From Chlorokybus atmophyticus (lineage: Eukaryota > Streptophyta > Chlorokybophyceae > Chlorokybales > Chlorokybaceae), in NCBI GenBank assembly GCA_009103225.1, contig RHPI01000777.1, positions 99,159 to 163,158 of the forward strand: a stretch of 64,000 nt of DNA. Reading direction: 5' to 3'. Numbering within the stretch: the stretch's first letter is position 1; the number at the start of each line of letters is the position of its first letter. Positions 1 to 12,127 of the stretch are shown here, one piece after another. The notes beneath the pieces are model-generated. The model was not told the origin of the DNA. It saw only the letters and a list, made by a program, of their open reading frames with translations, and searched no databases. Position numbers and translations under genes: made by a program.

Positions 1-122
1 CGTGTGTGCATGCGCATGTGTGTGCGAGTGCGTGTGTGGTGTCAGGAGGAAAGGNCATCGGCGAGTACTTCCAGGGCGTGCGCACGCATTCGTGTGTGTG
101 TGTGTGCGCACGTGTGTCGTAC

Positions 123-575
123 ATCCCACAACGTGTCTATCAAACCATTGCATAAAGAGGACGAGCATGTAGATGCTCATAAACAGGATGAAAGAAAAGA
201 GGTGGCGGTATGGCTGCTTATGGCTGTCCCACGCAGCGTAATGCTCGTACAGCTTGCGAATCACCGATTCATCATGCGCCTGACAGAGATAGACAAAAAA
301 GTTGCTGTCACACGCTACCGTCTGCATGTGCGCGTGTGCATGCGCTTGCATGTGTTGTGGTGGTGGTGGTGCGGGNNNNGGGAGGCGCATGTGTGTATGT
401 GTGCATCTATACGGACCAGCTGCGACCAAAGGAACGATTCGGTCCGATCGGAGCCATCTTCCTTGTGCTGCTTGTCGCCATTGCTGCCATAGCTGAAGTT
501 GCGGTTGTCAACATGGTCCTCGTCGACCATGCGCTGCCAACGCCTCCCTTTGCCGCTTCCTGCACGCACATATTC
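123..575 (-). CDS. Unidentified membrane protein, two exons of a partial gene
   Basis: Two minus-strand exons join in phase. The first runs from roughly 575 to 417 and ends in CAG CTG before a GT. The second runs 321-123 after a CAG acceptor and ends before GTACGA. The short intron holds a small N gap. The first exon is charged and polar (RMVDEDHVDNRNFSYG, then FLWSQL). The second reads FFVYLCQAHDESVIRKLYEH and then a hydrophobic stretch (LFSFILFMSIYMLVLFM) that looks like a first membrane span. A cytosolic region followed by one span recalls the start of a polycystin/TRP-type channel, but I cannot confirm the family. The gene must continue left of base 1. Upstream on the minus strand (about 720-670) a possible short start exon, MSIMEPIPEDSPA, runs into a stop, so the 5' end is unresolved or damaged. 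Confidence 0.4.
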
Positions 576-599
576 CCTCAACGACAACAATAACAGCAA

Positions 600-3500
600 C
601 ATCACTGGCAAGATATCCAACAACAATAACAGCAGAGCCCGTCCCTTGCATACTTCTCTCTGCAGGTCTCACCTTTGTAGGCCTTTTAAGCTGGACTGTC
701 CTCAGGAATCGGCTCCATGATGCTCATCTTCTTCTTGTTGTTGTTGTCAACAAAAAAGAAGCTGAGCTACTTCAGGCCCTACTCTACTGAGTGTGCACAT
801 GCACAGGTGCTGCAACCCAACCACAACAGGCACCAACTCCCTCCCCCTCCCCCTCCCCCTGCCCCCAAACATACACAAACAAATGCGTACTAGCCAGCAG
901 CTGTTTTAGTATTCGCACGCAAATGACGCAATCGACTCGGACTAAGGAACAATCGTCGTCCTCGAGTCGATGCCGATCAGATGCGGGAGAAAAGTTAACC
1001 AACGACAATGTGTACAAAATCTACACATCAGCCACTAAAAGCTTGGGAAACTTGAGATACATGACCACACATTGCGTTGCAAAGACTGCTGCAAGCTGCG
1101 GCTTGACTTTTTAGGGCAGTTTGTATGACCGTGAAGGTAGTCTTGTCAGCTGTTAGCGAATGACGCAGCTTGCGTTGCACAGCAACATGAGTTCTGAGAG
1201 TGACATGACAGGTGAAAGCGCGCTGTTTAGTACAAAATGTAGGACAACAGTGCAATGCAGCTTGACAATGCGCATTCGTGCATTATGCTGCAAGGAACCC
1301 ACACAAGATTCTCGTGAACCTCCTAATCTATGCTTTGTACCTGTCAGATGACACCACTATGCATGCGTGTGTGGCTGTGTGCGCGCAGCTAAGCGGTTGC
1401 AACGGCATGCCAGTGCTCCTCTGGCCAATGGCAAGAGGCACTGGCAAGCCGTGGCAGGTTATGTGCACACAGAGGAATGCAGGAAGCTTCTGAAATGGGT
1501 GTTGCTTGCAATTTAAAGCATTATGTGTGTACAGCTAATGCACACCATGTCAGTTAATATTCGTTCTTAAAGCATTGCATTACGAGGTTTGTCACGTCAA
1601 CAAGCACCCTGCGCCTTGCATGCTGCATTGTAAGCTCCGCCAATGAGAGATGAAACAGTAGAAGTGCAGCCATGAGAGGAACAGCTAGCGCCTTTTTCAC
1701 ATGGCTAAATTAAACACATATACACAGGAGGAACAACAACAACCCACAAGCAACTCGTTGTTAGCCTTGAAACGATTGTACTCAAGTGTTAGCCAAAATT
1801 CCAGTTCACGTGCACATCATGAACTTCACAAGAGCACGAGGCTACAGCTGAGAGCGAACAACAACAAGGCAGCAAACAACCGCCTCAAACCTCAATCGGC
1901 AAGAAAGCGCTACGCTACAGATAGCAAGCACTCTCGCCAGCTGACAGGCGCTACCCAAACAGATGGGAAAGCTTATGCCAACACAGCTCTAGGTAGCATG
2001 CATGGGCCCACAGAGTGCATGCTGGCAGTGCGGCGCCTAGCCGCCGCCGCCAGTAAGCAATAGCTGTCTGCTGCTGCTGCTGCTGCTGTCGTTGTCATTG
2101 TTGTCGTTGTTAACAGCGTTACCCTAGCTGGGCGACGCCATCCGCAACTGGAGGAGAGCTCTCGGCTACCAGTGCGCTAACTTGGCCACTGGTAACAGCC
2201 CAAGGGTTGCCAACTTGCCTCCAATGGTCCTCCCTCGCATTGCATGGCTTGTTAGCATTGTGGGAGCCACAGCTGTTGCATGTGTGAGTTCTATGATGTA
2301 GTAGTCAGTTGTGGGCCTCAATTGCTACCCTGCTGATTTGCCAATGCCAAGCGACAAGCGGCATCTTCCTCGGCAATGTGGGGTTGTGCAGGATATAATT
2401 GTAGGGGTAATGTGCACATACACACATTGTATGCAAATACATAAATATGTCATGCTGCGAACCCAGCCACAAATCCACAGATGTCATTGTCGTGCTTATC
2501 ACCCATGAGATTAACGGGCTCCGAGCTGATCTACTCATCAATATTTGTACCGCTACAAGGTAGCGGGCCCCTGTGATATGTGCATGTGTGTGCTCAATGT
2601 AAATCAACTATGTCATGGTTTACGTGGCCACTTCAACTCAACTCAGCTTGGTGAAGGGGTGGCATTGTGCCTCAAGGTGGCATGATTTCCGCAGCAGCAT
2701 TCTAGAGGGGAGGGGGCTGATGCTGTCGTGCACTTTTTTGGCGCAGACTGGTCAGTGGAGTGTTTGATACTGTTTTAATAACAATGCAATGCAACATTTT
2801 GTGTGCACGTTGGGAGTGGAAACCACACCGACATGCACATGATAGCACACGCAAGCCATTGCAGTGCTCTGGGGCAGCACATGTTACGTAAACGCAAAGC
2901 TAACAATAGGTCATACAACACAATAGTTTGATTGCAAGCAACCAATACCCACACGCATTCATGCCACTTCAAGAGCAAAACAAAACGCCAACTTGTTCTA
3001 ACCAAAGTCACAAGCCAGTGACTTTTGTATATTTCTTGCATAATGCTACGCGCGTTGCGAATGCGACCTCACTCGTCACGTGCACTCAGCATGTTGTTGC
3101 GCTGCTAGGCATATGGTTGTTGCCATACAAAGTCACAGACAAGGACCCGCGCGCACGCGCATAGTTAACAAACATCAGCCTACAATCAAGTGCAGCTACA
3201 ACCCGGTTCAACCGAGTTGTTTTTTCATTCCGCAGCGTCACCAATTAGCAATGCCACCACCAACCTGCCTGCGGTGATGCTATCGCGGACACCACACATC
3301 ATACACACACATCATGCTGCATACATGTGTGTTGGTCGCGATGTTCGCAAGGAAGCACACCACCGTAGCGTCCACCTTATGTGCATGACACGCATAGTTG
3401 ACACAATAAGCAAGTGAATTCATCTTTACATCTCACAACAAGAAACAGAAGCGCAGTAATGATAAATTTTTGCAAATTGCGACAAGCGACGGAGAACCTA

Positions 3501-3907
3501 ACAGGCACTTCCAGCGCTAGTAGCGTGGTTAGTAAACTTGCCGTGCAAGGCAAGAGTACGGCAACAGCTAGCATGCATGAGGAAAAGCGACTTGCAAACA
3601 TTGCACGAAGTAAAGCACACATATATATGATAAGCATACTCAACCGAAAGCTAACAACAACAATGCTTCAGCAGGCGTCAACCGCATGCGAAGCTGCATT
3701 TGAGGAATGCTACTCACGGCGTTGCAGGCACCTGCATGTTATTCGGGCCAAATCAGCCACAACAGGTAGCTGAGCTTAAGAAGCGCTGCGACCACCTCTA
3801 CAACCTCGCCACTGCCGCCGCTAACGCCGTTGGTACCATACATGTCACATGTGTCTCGCATGGCATTCCGCAAAACATTGGTGGAAGCTGTCCCCCCCGC
3901 CCGACCT

Positions 3908-3949
<42 letters not shown>

Positions 3950-4780
3950 CTCACTGGCAGTGCCCATGATGTTGTGAATGTGTGCAGGGTATGCGAGGTG
4001 CAATCAAAAGGATGTATAACGCAAACATCAGCACAATCACAATCAGATTAATATGCCATGATGTACGCTAAGTTGGCATACATCTTCGGGGGGGCTATCA
4101 CACGCTGCTAGTTCACACCTCACCGACTACAGTACCTAAGACCTCCCCTTAATGCATGCATACCTGTGTACATGTTGTCAATCATGTGCCCACACGTGTC
4201 TGCGTCCTTTCTTCATTTGGGGACGGCGAGTACGAGTGAGCACGTAAAGATTCATCAACTAGCATAATGAAAAGGTAACTCGTTGTTGCACACTACGACA
4301 GCAACAATTCCAACACACTTTGCTTGCATAGATGAAGAAGCTTGTGTATATTATATGCAACAATTGTGTGCAACGCAGCACACCGACAACAACAAGCAAT
4401 GGCACAAAACAAAAGCTGTCCTTACCTTAGCACAATATAATGTATGCGTGTGTTGCTTTGTCAAAAGAAAAGAGTGTGGTCGGTTTCATGATGTTGAAAG
4501 TTGATAGTATGACTTCATATTGCGAGCTTTTATACCGGGCATGACATGGCCAAGCTTGGTTACAAGTGTTCTTGACTTTTTGCAATATGTTTGCAATAAT
4601 AAACTTGACAGCGGTGATACACCATGCTCACCAGCATCAGCTTATCATAAACATTATACATATCATGACACCTCTTAGCTCAGGTCAGCAGCTGCTCTCG
4701 TAATGTCCAACAAAAGCTCTTATCAAAACACTGACCTATCCGATCAATAAGGTCGTGGAAATGCTGCACAACCTGTGCAG
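600..4780. other. Long stretch without a recognisable gene
   Basis: No exon chain with conserved protein motifs was found on either strand. The stretch holds open frames of 60-120 codons (for example 1701-2063 +, beginning with a true ATG and rich in Q, N, S and R) that match no family I know and have composition like their surroundings. There is a CTG/GTT triplet run near 2065-2110 and a GA microsatellite at 3911-3946. Confidence 0.5.
3911..3946. repeat. (GA)18 microsatellite
   Basis: Uninterrupted GA dinucleotide run of about 36 bases in non-coding sequence. Confidence 0.95.
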
Positions 4781-4789
4781 TTAAGTGCG

Positions 4790-6890
4790 CCTACAGCCGC
4801 GTGTACTTTAAGTCTTTAGCCACCTGCAGCATAGGCGAGATGACGTTAGGAATGGTGTTTGTGTACATGTTGCTGCGCAACCAGTGAACCATCATGTCCT
4901 CACAGGTCCCCAAGATGCGGGAACATCGCTAGTTGGGAATAACTCAGCAGCTCAAACGCAACAACGTCCGGGGTATGGGCTGGGATAGCGTCTGTAACCA
5001 GGTAGCGCAGAACAGTGTGGAACGCCGAGGACGGCTCCTGCTCCTGGATGGTGATGATGCCTTCATCGGCGTGCCTCAGCAGCGCAGCAAAATACTCGCT
5101 CCTTTGCACAACGATACAGCGCATTGTCTGCATCTGCATTACATAAATGTAAGACATTGCAAGACAAGAACGTAAATAAGGACATGCTCAAAATGTGTGC
5201 ATGAAAATATGCCAGTTTGGCAAGGACGTCATGCATAGGATGATGCGCAAGCTATAATATCATAGAGACATCGCATAGATATCTCTTATAAAAGATATCT
5301 AATTATGGCATAGCCATGGATGATAAAATTGGCCACGCTTGAATTTGCTTCTGCAATTACTGGCATGCTGAGCATGTCTTGGGCAAAAGTGGATTGCGGG
5401 CGCAGGCATGATGGTGGCAAGGTAATGCAGTGTCCGTCCGTGGCGTAAATAACACCGCGTCATGCGCCCAAAGCAAGCTGGCGCAGATTCATGAACCTTG
5501 CTGCCAAACATGCGCAGCTGTAAGTGGATTACCTCTCACACGAACACACGCGTGCACACAAACACGCACACACACTGGAACGCTCGCAAAAGTGCATGCG
5601 TATGTGCGTATGCACGCAGTGCAACAACAACTCGTGTGTGCTCATGCGCACATAATAACTACACTGTAGGCTGCACCGTTCCACAGGTGGTTGAGTACTC
5701 AATGCTGCAACATATGAGCTAGTACACACAGCACATCGCATCCAGTAGCATTGCTGTCATATTGAAGATGCCCAAGAAGCCGACCTGTATGGTTACCTGC
5801 TAAACCCACGCCATCAACATGCTCTGGTTCCTCATTGTTAATGTCGTTGTCAGCGCCATCCTCGATGCGTTTGTTCCGAGCGCTCGCAACCCGCACAACT
5901 TTGTTGCCGTTGGGTGAGCCATGGTAGATGGTGCTGTCACTTAATGCATAAGCCATGGTGGACAATCACATGACTGACACAAGACTAACACACAATTGTA
6001 GTGAACAGCTGGCTGGCATATACAAAGTGACAAACTGTGTGCGATGAGAAGGGAGCGGTCCGGTAGCACAACAATGGTCTGTGGGAGATAACAATGCTTC
6101 GCGTCGTCATACGTGTAATACCTAGACAACGCGTGTTTCGAGTGCTGCATGCACAAGCCTACCGACACACTCATCGGCGAGTACTTCCAGATTCTGTCGT
6201 AGTCAGTGTGCCTGTCATCGCCGCCCACGAGCGACGTTTCTATGGGCGAGCACGCCAGAGTGTTGGGCATGTAATAGCTGCCACTTCACTTTGGTTCTTT
6301 TTGCATCTGCCTGTGGCGGCTTGTCAATGCTCACCATTTTATGCGTGTCTAGATCCACCTGCCAAATGGCGCAGTCAATGTCGTCGCTCTCCTCGTGGTC
6401 AATGAGTCAATGGTTGTGCGCATTGCACATCATGATGATGTGGTTGTATTGCACAATCTCATGATTACCGTGATCATCATCACTGCCGATCCCATTAGGA
6501 CCGTTCATCTTTCTGAACTGACCTTTCCAGTTAAGGGTGCTCACATGGCTCGAAGGCATTATGCGCCTGACCTGCCAGTCCTCCTAATCGACATACACGC
6601 AACCGCGAGCATTTATCGCTAGCACACTCACTCAACATGATGCGCTTGTTAGCGGGGTCGCCGTCGCTGTGGCCTTAGTGCCCGCTCCCCGCGATGGTGG
6701 TGACGTTGCCCGTGTTCAAGCATAGCTTGCGCACGCAGTGGTTCTCTGTGTCTGCAATGTATAAACAATCTGCCTCCGGGCTCATGGCCAACCTTAATGG
6801 ACTCTTGAAGTGCGCCTTTCGTGACAACCAGCTGTCTATAAAATCCTCCTCTTCTCCCCCCGCTATCGTTTGTACCGTCTACGGCGCTCG
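4790..6890 (-). pseudogene. Broken NHL-repeat / BTB-domain gene
   Basis: Minus-strand pieces in order suggest an NHL beta-propeller followed by a BTB domain. At about 6890-6650 a typical NHL repeat is readable (TIAGGEEEDFIDSW, then LAMSPEADCLYIADTENHCV, then TTIAGSGH), but the frame meets a TAA directly after AGSGH and resumes with GHSDGDPANKRIML. Further pieces lie at 6270-5941 and 5955-5800. At about 5480-5300 is a worn BTB start (FAQDMLSMP, FIIHGYA). At 5133-4904 the BTB core is clear (RCIVVQRSEYFAALL, then VLRYLVTDAI). It stops at LGDL, and its continuation (CEDMMVHWLRSNMYTN) is in a different frame at 4905-4790. NHL-plus-BTB proteins occur in algae. In-frame stops and a frame change argue for a pseudogene; sequencing errors could explain some of them. 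Confidence 0.55.
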
Positions 6891-6899
6891 TTTTATGTT

Positions 6900-8537
6900 G
6901 AGGTCCGCATCAAACTCATATTGCAAGAATAGTGATGATGTTAAAGGCAAGCCGTTGAAAAAGCTTTGCGGCTTAGTTAAAGAAGCAACCGAGCTCTGCA
7001 CAAAGAAGCGCACTACTCAACTGACCTTTTTAAGTGAGGATGGCTTCGTTGTTGGGTTTTTAAGCTATCTCTTGTCTGTTGCTGAACTTCACAATGATGT
7101 TATTGATGCCATTCGCAATATGAGTTTGCTGCGGACCTCAATCTGGCGCCATGCAATGGATGCGCTCGCTAGGTTTTTAGCGGTATGCGTGTGCCACGCC
7201 AGGTGTAAAGTGAGGCGTGAGTACATACGTGCATAATGTGTTATAACTGTTGTCAAGCCCTTATGTGCTTGACAACAGCCATATCGCGCAAGCATCAAAG
7301 CAGATCTAACTGACGTACGTGAAAGCATCATGTATGATACAGTGCACAACCAAGCTGGTAAAAATACTTGCTTGCTGCTGTTCAATTGGGTAGCACTGTG
7401 CGCATGCTACCAATAGCTGCGCTTGTATAAAGATTTTTGATAAGCGGATCACACATCGCAGGATGTTTGTTGCAAGGTTGCAGATTGCACAAAGGACTGC
7501 AATGACAACAAAAGCTTTTCCGCATACTCGCCTTATGCAGACTGCTTTTGCAGAGTGTCCCGCAAGCATATACACTTGTGCAGCTGTATCACATGTCCTG
7601 CAGCAATGACCATCGCAATACTACTTACTTATAGTCACGCCGCCCAAGGCAACGTTACCCCGCTTGCGTGTGCAACATTTATGCGCTTGGGCGTGTATGT
7701 GGCTGTGTGCTCGCTTGCATGTTGATACGCACCCGTTTTATGTGCATATGTAATGCCAATGGTAGCAATGCAAAATTCAGCTTCAGTCTGCAGCTAGAGC
7801 TGCAGGGGGCCAAAGTACACACACAGCACATCAGCACTGTCGTGCACACGTCTTGTGACAGCACAAGCGCATGGATAGCATGCTGTTTGCCCTGCAGCAA
7901 ACGCATAGACAGGCAGGCAAGCAGGCAGCTGCAATTGTGCCTGCTACTCACTTGCTGCCTTGCCAGCTGTGCCAGCAACCTTCAATAATACAGCGCACCT
8001 TCAGTCCGCAAGCCAGCACAGCAGCTCTCCTTCACCAACAAGCCTTACACTGAGCCCCAATGACTACGCAAGCACGAGCTGGAAGAAGAGGAGGAGCAGA
8101 GGCAGGAGGCGGCGGAGGATAAGCACAGCAAGCTTGTCCGCTTTGAAGTGTCAAGTTGGCGGGAAGCGCTGTTGGCGCCGACGGTCGGTGCAGATTGTTT
8201 AGCATCGACCGTCCGCTCTCGATGGCTACAGTTGACTGCATCACAGAGCAGTGAGAGAGTGCCCACCGATAGTCGGCGCAGTCCAGGCATGCGCCACTGT
8301 CGGCGATCGGCGTTAATTGCAGCAGGATTACGCGGTCACTTGACGGCAGTATGGCTTCCTCCATTCGTTGGTTTAACTGACCTCCTAACCGCGGTGCTGT
8401 CAGCATGGCAGCCCAGCGGCGGCGGCGGCGACGGACGACGAGGATAAGCCTGGCTTAGCCAGCAGGTCAGTTAGCTCCGTGGGTTGGTTGCGGAGCAGTG
8501 GAAAGAGCTGAAGGCGGCGTTGCGGGGGAGGCGTGCC
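6900..8537. other. Intergenic region upstream of PEX7
   Basis: No convincing coding region. A 180-codon plus-strand frame at 6694-7236 lies partly antisense to the NHL pseudogene and shows no known domain. The last 400 bases before the PEX7 start are GC-richer and are the likely promoter and 5' leader. No TATA box or other defined element could be assigned. Confidence 0.5.
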
Positions 8538-11500
8538 ATGCCGGCGTTCCGCACTGCCTACAATGGCTATGGGGTAAACGACCAGTTGCCTGGGAATTGT
8601 TGTCAACGTTGCAGTCTTTTGTTGTTGTCGTGTTGTTGTGTGCATGTGTTCGGATTGAAGAATAACATTGCCGGCAACTTGCGCAAGCTACTTTGCCAGT
8701 TGTGGTATGTTGTACTGTCGTGTCACATCAGCAAACAATGCTACAAGTAAACACCACAGCCTATCCCCATCAACGCATGTTTTCTTCATGCTTGCACGAA
8801 GCTTCACTCATGCTTTCTTCAGATGGACTCAATGCTCGGACTCAGTGCTTTAATTGTATGCAGTTTTTATGCCATGCTTATTATGGTTGGATGACAATGT
8901 TGGATGCTTGGACAGGTGGCGTTCAGCCCGTTTGAGGAGGGGAGGCTTGCGGTGGCGACGGCGCAGAACTTTGGGATCATCGGCAACGGCAGGCAGTACG
9001 TCCTGCAGGTAGGTGAGAAGGAGGCAGAAAGGAAAGTTGGGTGTGTGTCAGTCGACTTGCTGTGTGCACTGTAGTGTTGTGTGTATGGCTGCTGTTTGGT
9101 ATGCCAGACCACCAACCACTCGTTGTAGTAGTTGGTTCATCTATTATGTTTTTGCCAGTCTCAACCAATGTGACGCTTGGGCTTGCAAATGCGCTGTAGC
9201 AACTTCGCACTCCACTGCTATGCCAATGCCATTGTAAGCGAGAAGACTTGAATGCATGCTAGTGGGAACCAACTTAGCGCACATTGCATTTGCGATTATA
9301 TCCTCTAAGCGAGTTGGCATCGCTATTCCATAGCACTTGCCTGCTGTCGGTAGACACAGGGCTCTAAGTGATCAACAAGGGTGATGGTGCATGTAATGTA
9401 GCACTGTGCATTGGTCGCCTCGCTATTCAGAGGCATCTAGGAGCTTATGGGTCTGGTCTGTGACGTGGCTGCCATAATTACACCCGTGGTGCTCATGCAA
9501 CTGTGTGTGTATGTGTTGCAGCTTGCCCCAAACGGCCTTGTAGAGGTGGCTGCTTTTGACACTGCGGACGGCCTTTACGACTGCTGCTGGAGCGAGGTGG
9601 GATGTTTTGGTGCTTGTTGGGTTTCGTGCCATCAATTTGCTGCTCATGTCCACGAGCATTACACCATTACACACTACACACACGCGCAGACAAAAACAAA
9701 AACAGCTGACCTTGTGCAGGAAAACGAGAACCTGCTGGTTTCTGCAAGTGGGGATGGCAGCGTCAAGGTGCTTTCTGTTTTGTCTCACTTCAGGTTTTGT
9801 TCAACACTGCTCTGCTGGTGGACGCACATTTAGGTGCATATGTTGGGAGGCCCGGCATTGTGCTTTCATCACATACTGCATGGTTCATCGCATTGTTATG
9901 TAGGTATGGGACTTGGCAGCGCCTCCGTCCGCAAACCCGTTGAGAAGCTTTGAGGAGCACACGCATGAAGTGTAAGCGCGTCGTTGCCTTCAGGCTGTTA
10001 AGTGGTTAATTGTTGGCAATGCACAGCATATGCGCCTAGCGACTTGGTTGTTGTACGTTTGGTACAGGTACTGCGTGGCTTGGAACACTGTTCGCAGAGA
10101 CTGTTTCTTAAGTGCCTCTTGGGATGACACCCTTAAGGTACTCATTGACAATCTGCCTACATGCATCTTAGTGAGTGCGTGGTTGTGTGCACGTGCTTGT
10201 GTGCAGGCGCTGCTGCATGTCGCTATTTTGCTGCTACATTATATAACATTATACAGCTTTGGAGTCTGAGGAGTGCCCCCTCGCTAAGAACCTTTGCGGA
10301 GCACTCGTATTGCGTGTATTCCGCCTCATGGTAACATACCTTGGCGAATGCCGAAGCTGTGTTACATCTTGTACGTTCCCCTTTCATTATTTGCAACAGG
10401 AACCCTGTTGAGGCGGACGTGTTTGCGTCGGCCTCGGGCGACACAACTGTGCGAATATGGGACGTCAGAGGTAACGCCCATGTTGCACGTGCTTGTGCAC
10501 CAACATTCATGCCAAAGTTGTGCACGCCGACAGCATGCCTGCATGTTATCTGGAATCTGCGGATTCACTGCGCATGTGCTCCTGTTGAGTGTGATGTCAG
10601 TTATGTGTTTCCTGACGGTGACAGCTCCTGTGTTGGTGCATGTGCATCGAGTGTTCGAACACTGATTGTGCATGTGTGTTTCACAGTGCCGCATGCGACG
10701 CTGACCATCCCGGCCCATCAGTACGAGGTTCTCTCATGTGACTGGAGCAAGTACAACGACTGCATACTTGCGACGGGGTCAGTTGATAAGACCATCAAAG
10801 TCTGGGTGAGTGCACCGCCGAACAAAAGTCGCCTGTAGGTAGTGTTTGTGTCAATACTCTGTGGCTACTTCGCTTACTTGGTCGCTTGCTTTGCCTGTCA
10901 AAGCTCAGTCGAGTGCTTGACGCAGGACGTGCGCATGCCTGAACGGGAGATGACCACTCTGCATGGCCACACGTACGAGAGCTCATGCAACTCATACGGC
11001 CAACCAACATGACAATCAACAAGTGTGTGCGCGCGAAAGATGACAACCAAGTTGTAATTCTCTTCTCTTCGTGCAGATATGCGGTGCGAAGAGTCAAGTG
11101 CTCTCCTCACAGAGAAACTGTCATCGCATCATGTTCATAGTAAGTGCAGATTATTCGCATACACGCATGCACACGCACACGCACGCGTACATGCACCCAC
11201 ACGTGCAAACATGCCCATGTGCACACGGTAACACATACAGCTCTCCTTGTTGGTAATCTTACCGACTATGGCTGCTTCAGCGACATGACCATGTGCGTTT
11301 GGGACTATGCTCAGCCAGAAGACGCGCTTATTGCCAGATACGACCACCACACGGTACGTAGTAGATGCTGTCAATTTTGTTACGCATTTTCCATACCTTG
11401 TTGACTTTTATTACCAAATGACCTGACTTGCTGCCCTGCAGGAGTTTGCAGTGGGTATGGACATGAGCGTCCTCGTTGATGGCATGCTCGCAAGCACAGG

Positions 11501-11555
11501 CTGGGACGAGATGACGTATGTGTGGCAACAGGGTGCCGACCCACGAGCTGCTTGA
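8538..11555 (+). CDS. PEX7: PEX7, peroxisomal PTS2 import receptor
   Basis: PEX7 binds cytosolic cargo carrying an N-terminal PTS2 signal and brings it to the peroxisomal import machinery. The model has 13 exons, all joining in phase at GT-AG introns: 8538-8573, 8916-9008, 9522-9596, 9720-9767, 9904-9971, 10068-10137, 10257-10330, 10400-10470, 10687-10805, 10926-10972, 11077-11139, 11281-11353, 11442-11555. It encodes 316 residues, the usual length for plant PEX7 (about 317). The protein is a WD40 propeller throughout. Family signatures include MPAFRTAYNGYG at the start, AVATAQNFGIIGNGR, FLSASWDDTLKLW, VFASASGDTTVRIWD, CILATGSVDKTIKVWD and, at the end, ASTGWDEMTYVWQQG followed by DPRAA. The ATG is fixed by the conserved N-terminus. 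The gene looks intact. It is convergent with the subtilase gene downstream. Confidence 0.95.
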
Positions 11556-12127
11556 TCTAAGTTGAGTTCTCTTCTTAGAAAGGGCAATTCTCAATGTTCA
11601 GTATGTTGTAACTGCTGTAGCGTAGCATATAGCGATTAAGTGTACATTGTGTAAAGTGTCTTGTCCAGTTTATCTCAAATGAAGCACTGCTGATTGCTTG
11701 CCATATCGACATGTCTTATTGAGCATGTGCCTGTCAGGCACTGCCCGACGCTGTTGCCTTGTATGTAGCAAGTATTATCTACACAAATCACGAGTTTACC
11801 CATCACAACACAATCTCTCAAGTGGTGACATTTGCTACTAGCATTTCACACTGCTCAAAGTTTCGCCAACCGACTCTGTTGGCATATCTACAATACTCCA
11901 GGCCCCAATTGCCCGGCCAATAGCATAAATATTACTACAACCGCAACTCGCTAAGGGGTGCATCTCTATCTGTGATAGGCTGCCTCCACCTCCAGTTGCA
12001 AAAATAGTCATCTACACTGATCAATGGTACTAGACTGCCGCCAGAGTGCACTCGGATATTGATAATGTAATCAAAACACACATCCAAAAAGAGCTGTCCT
12101 CGGGTAGCGTGAAACCCAACATGGCCC
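11556..12127. other. Convergent intergenic spacer PEX7 / subtilase
   Basis: Holds the 3' ends of two convergent genes. No coding potential, no clear repeat and no unambiguous polyadenylation signal was identified. Confidence 0.6.

Noticed and set aside
1701-2063. 120-codon open frame starting with ATG, rich in Q, N, S, R
   Set aside because: No recognisable domain, no exon context and composition like the surrounding sequence.
6694-7236. 180-codon plus-strand open frame
   Set aside because: Overlaps the NHL pseudogene on the other strand and shows no protein motif; probably an antisense frame that stayed open by chance.
8032-8447. Overlapping Ser/Ala/Pro-rich frames on both strands before PEX7
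   Set aside because: GC-rich promoter-like sequence; no family and no agreement between frames.
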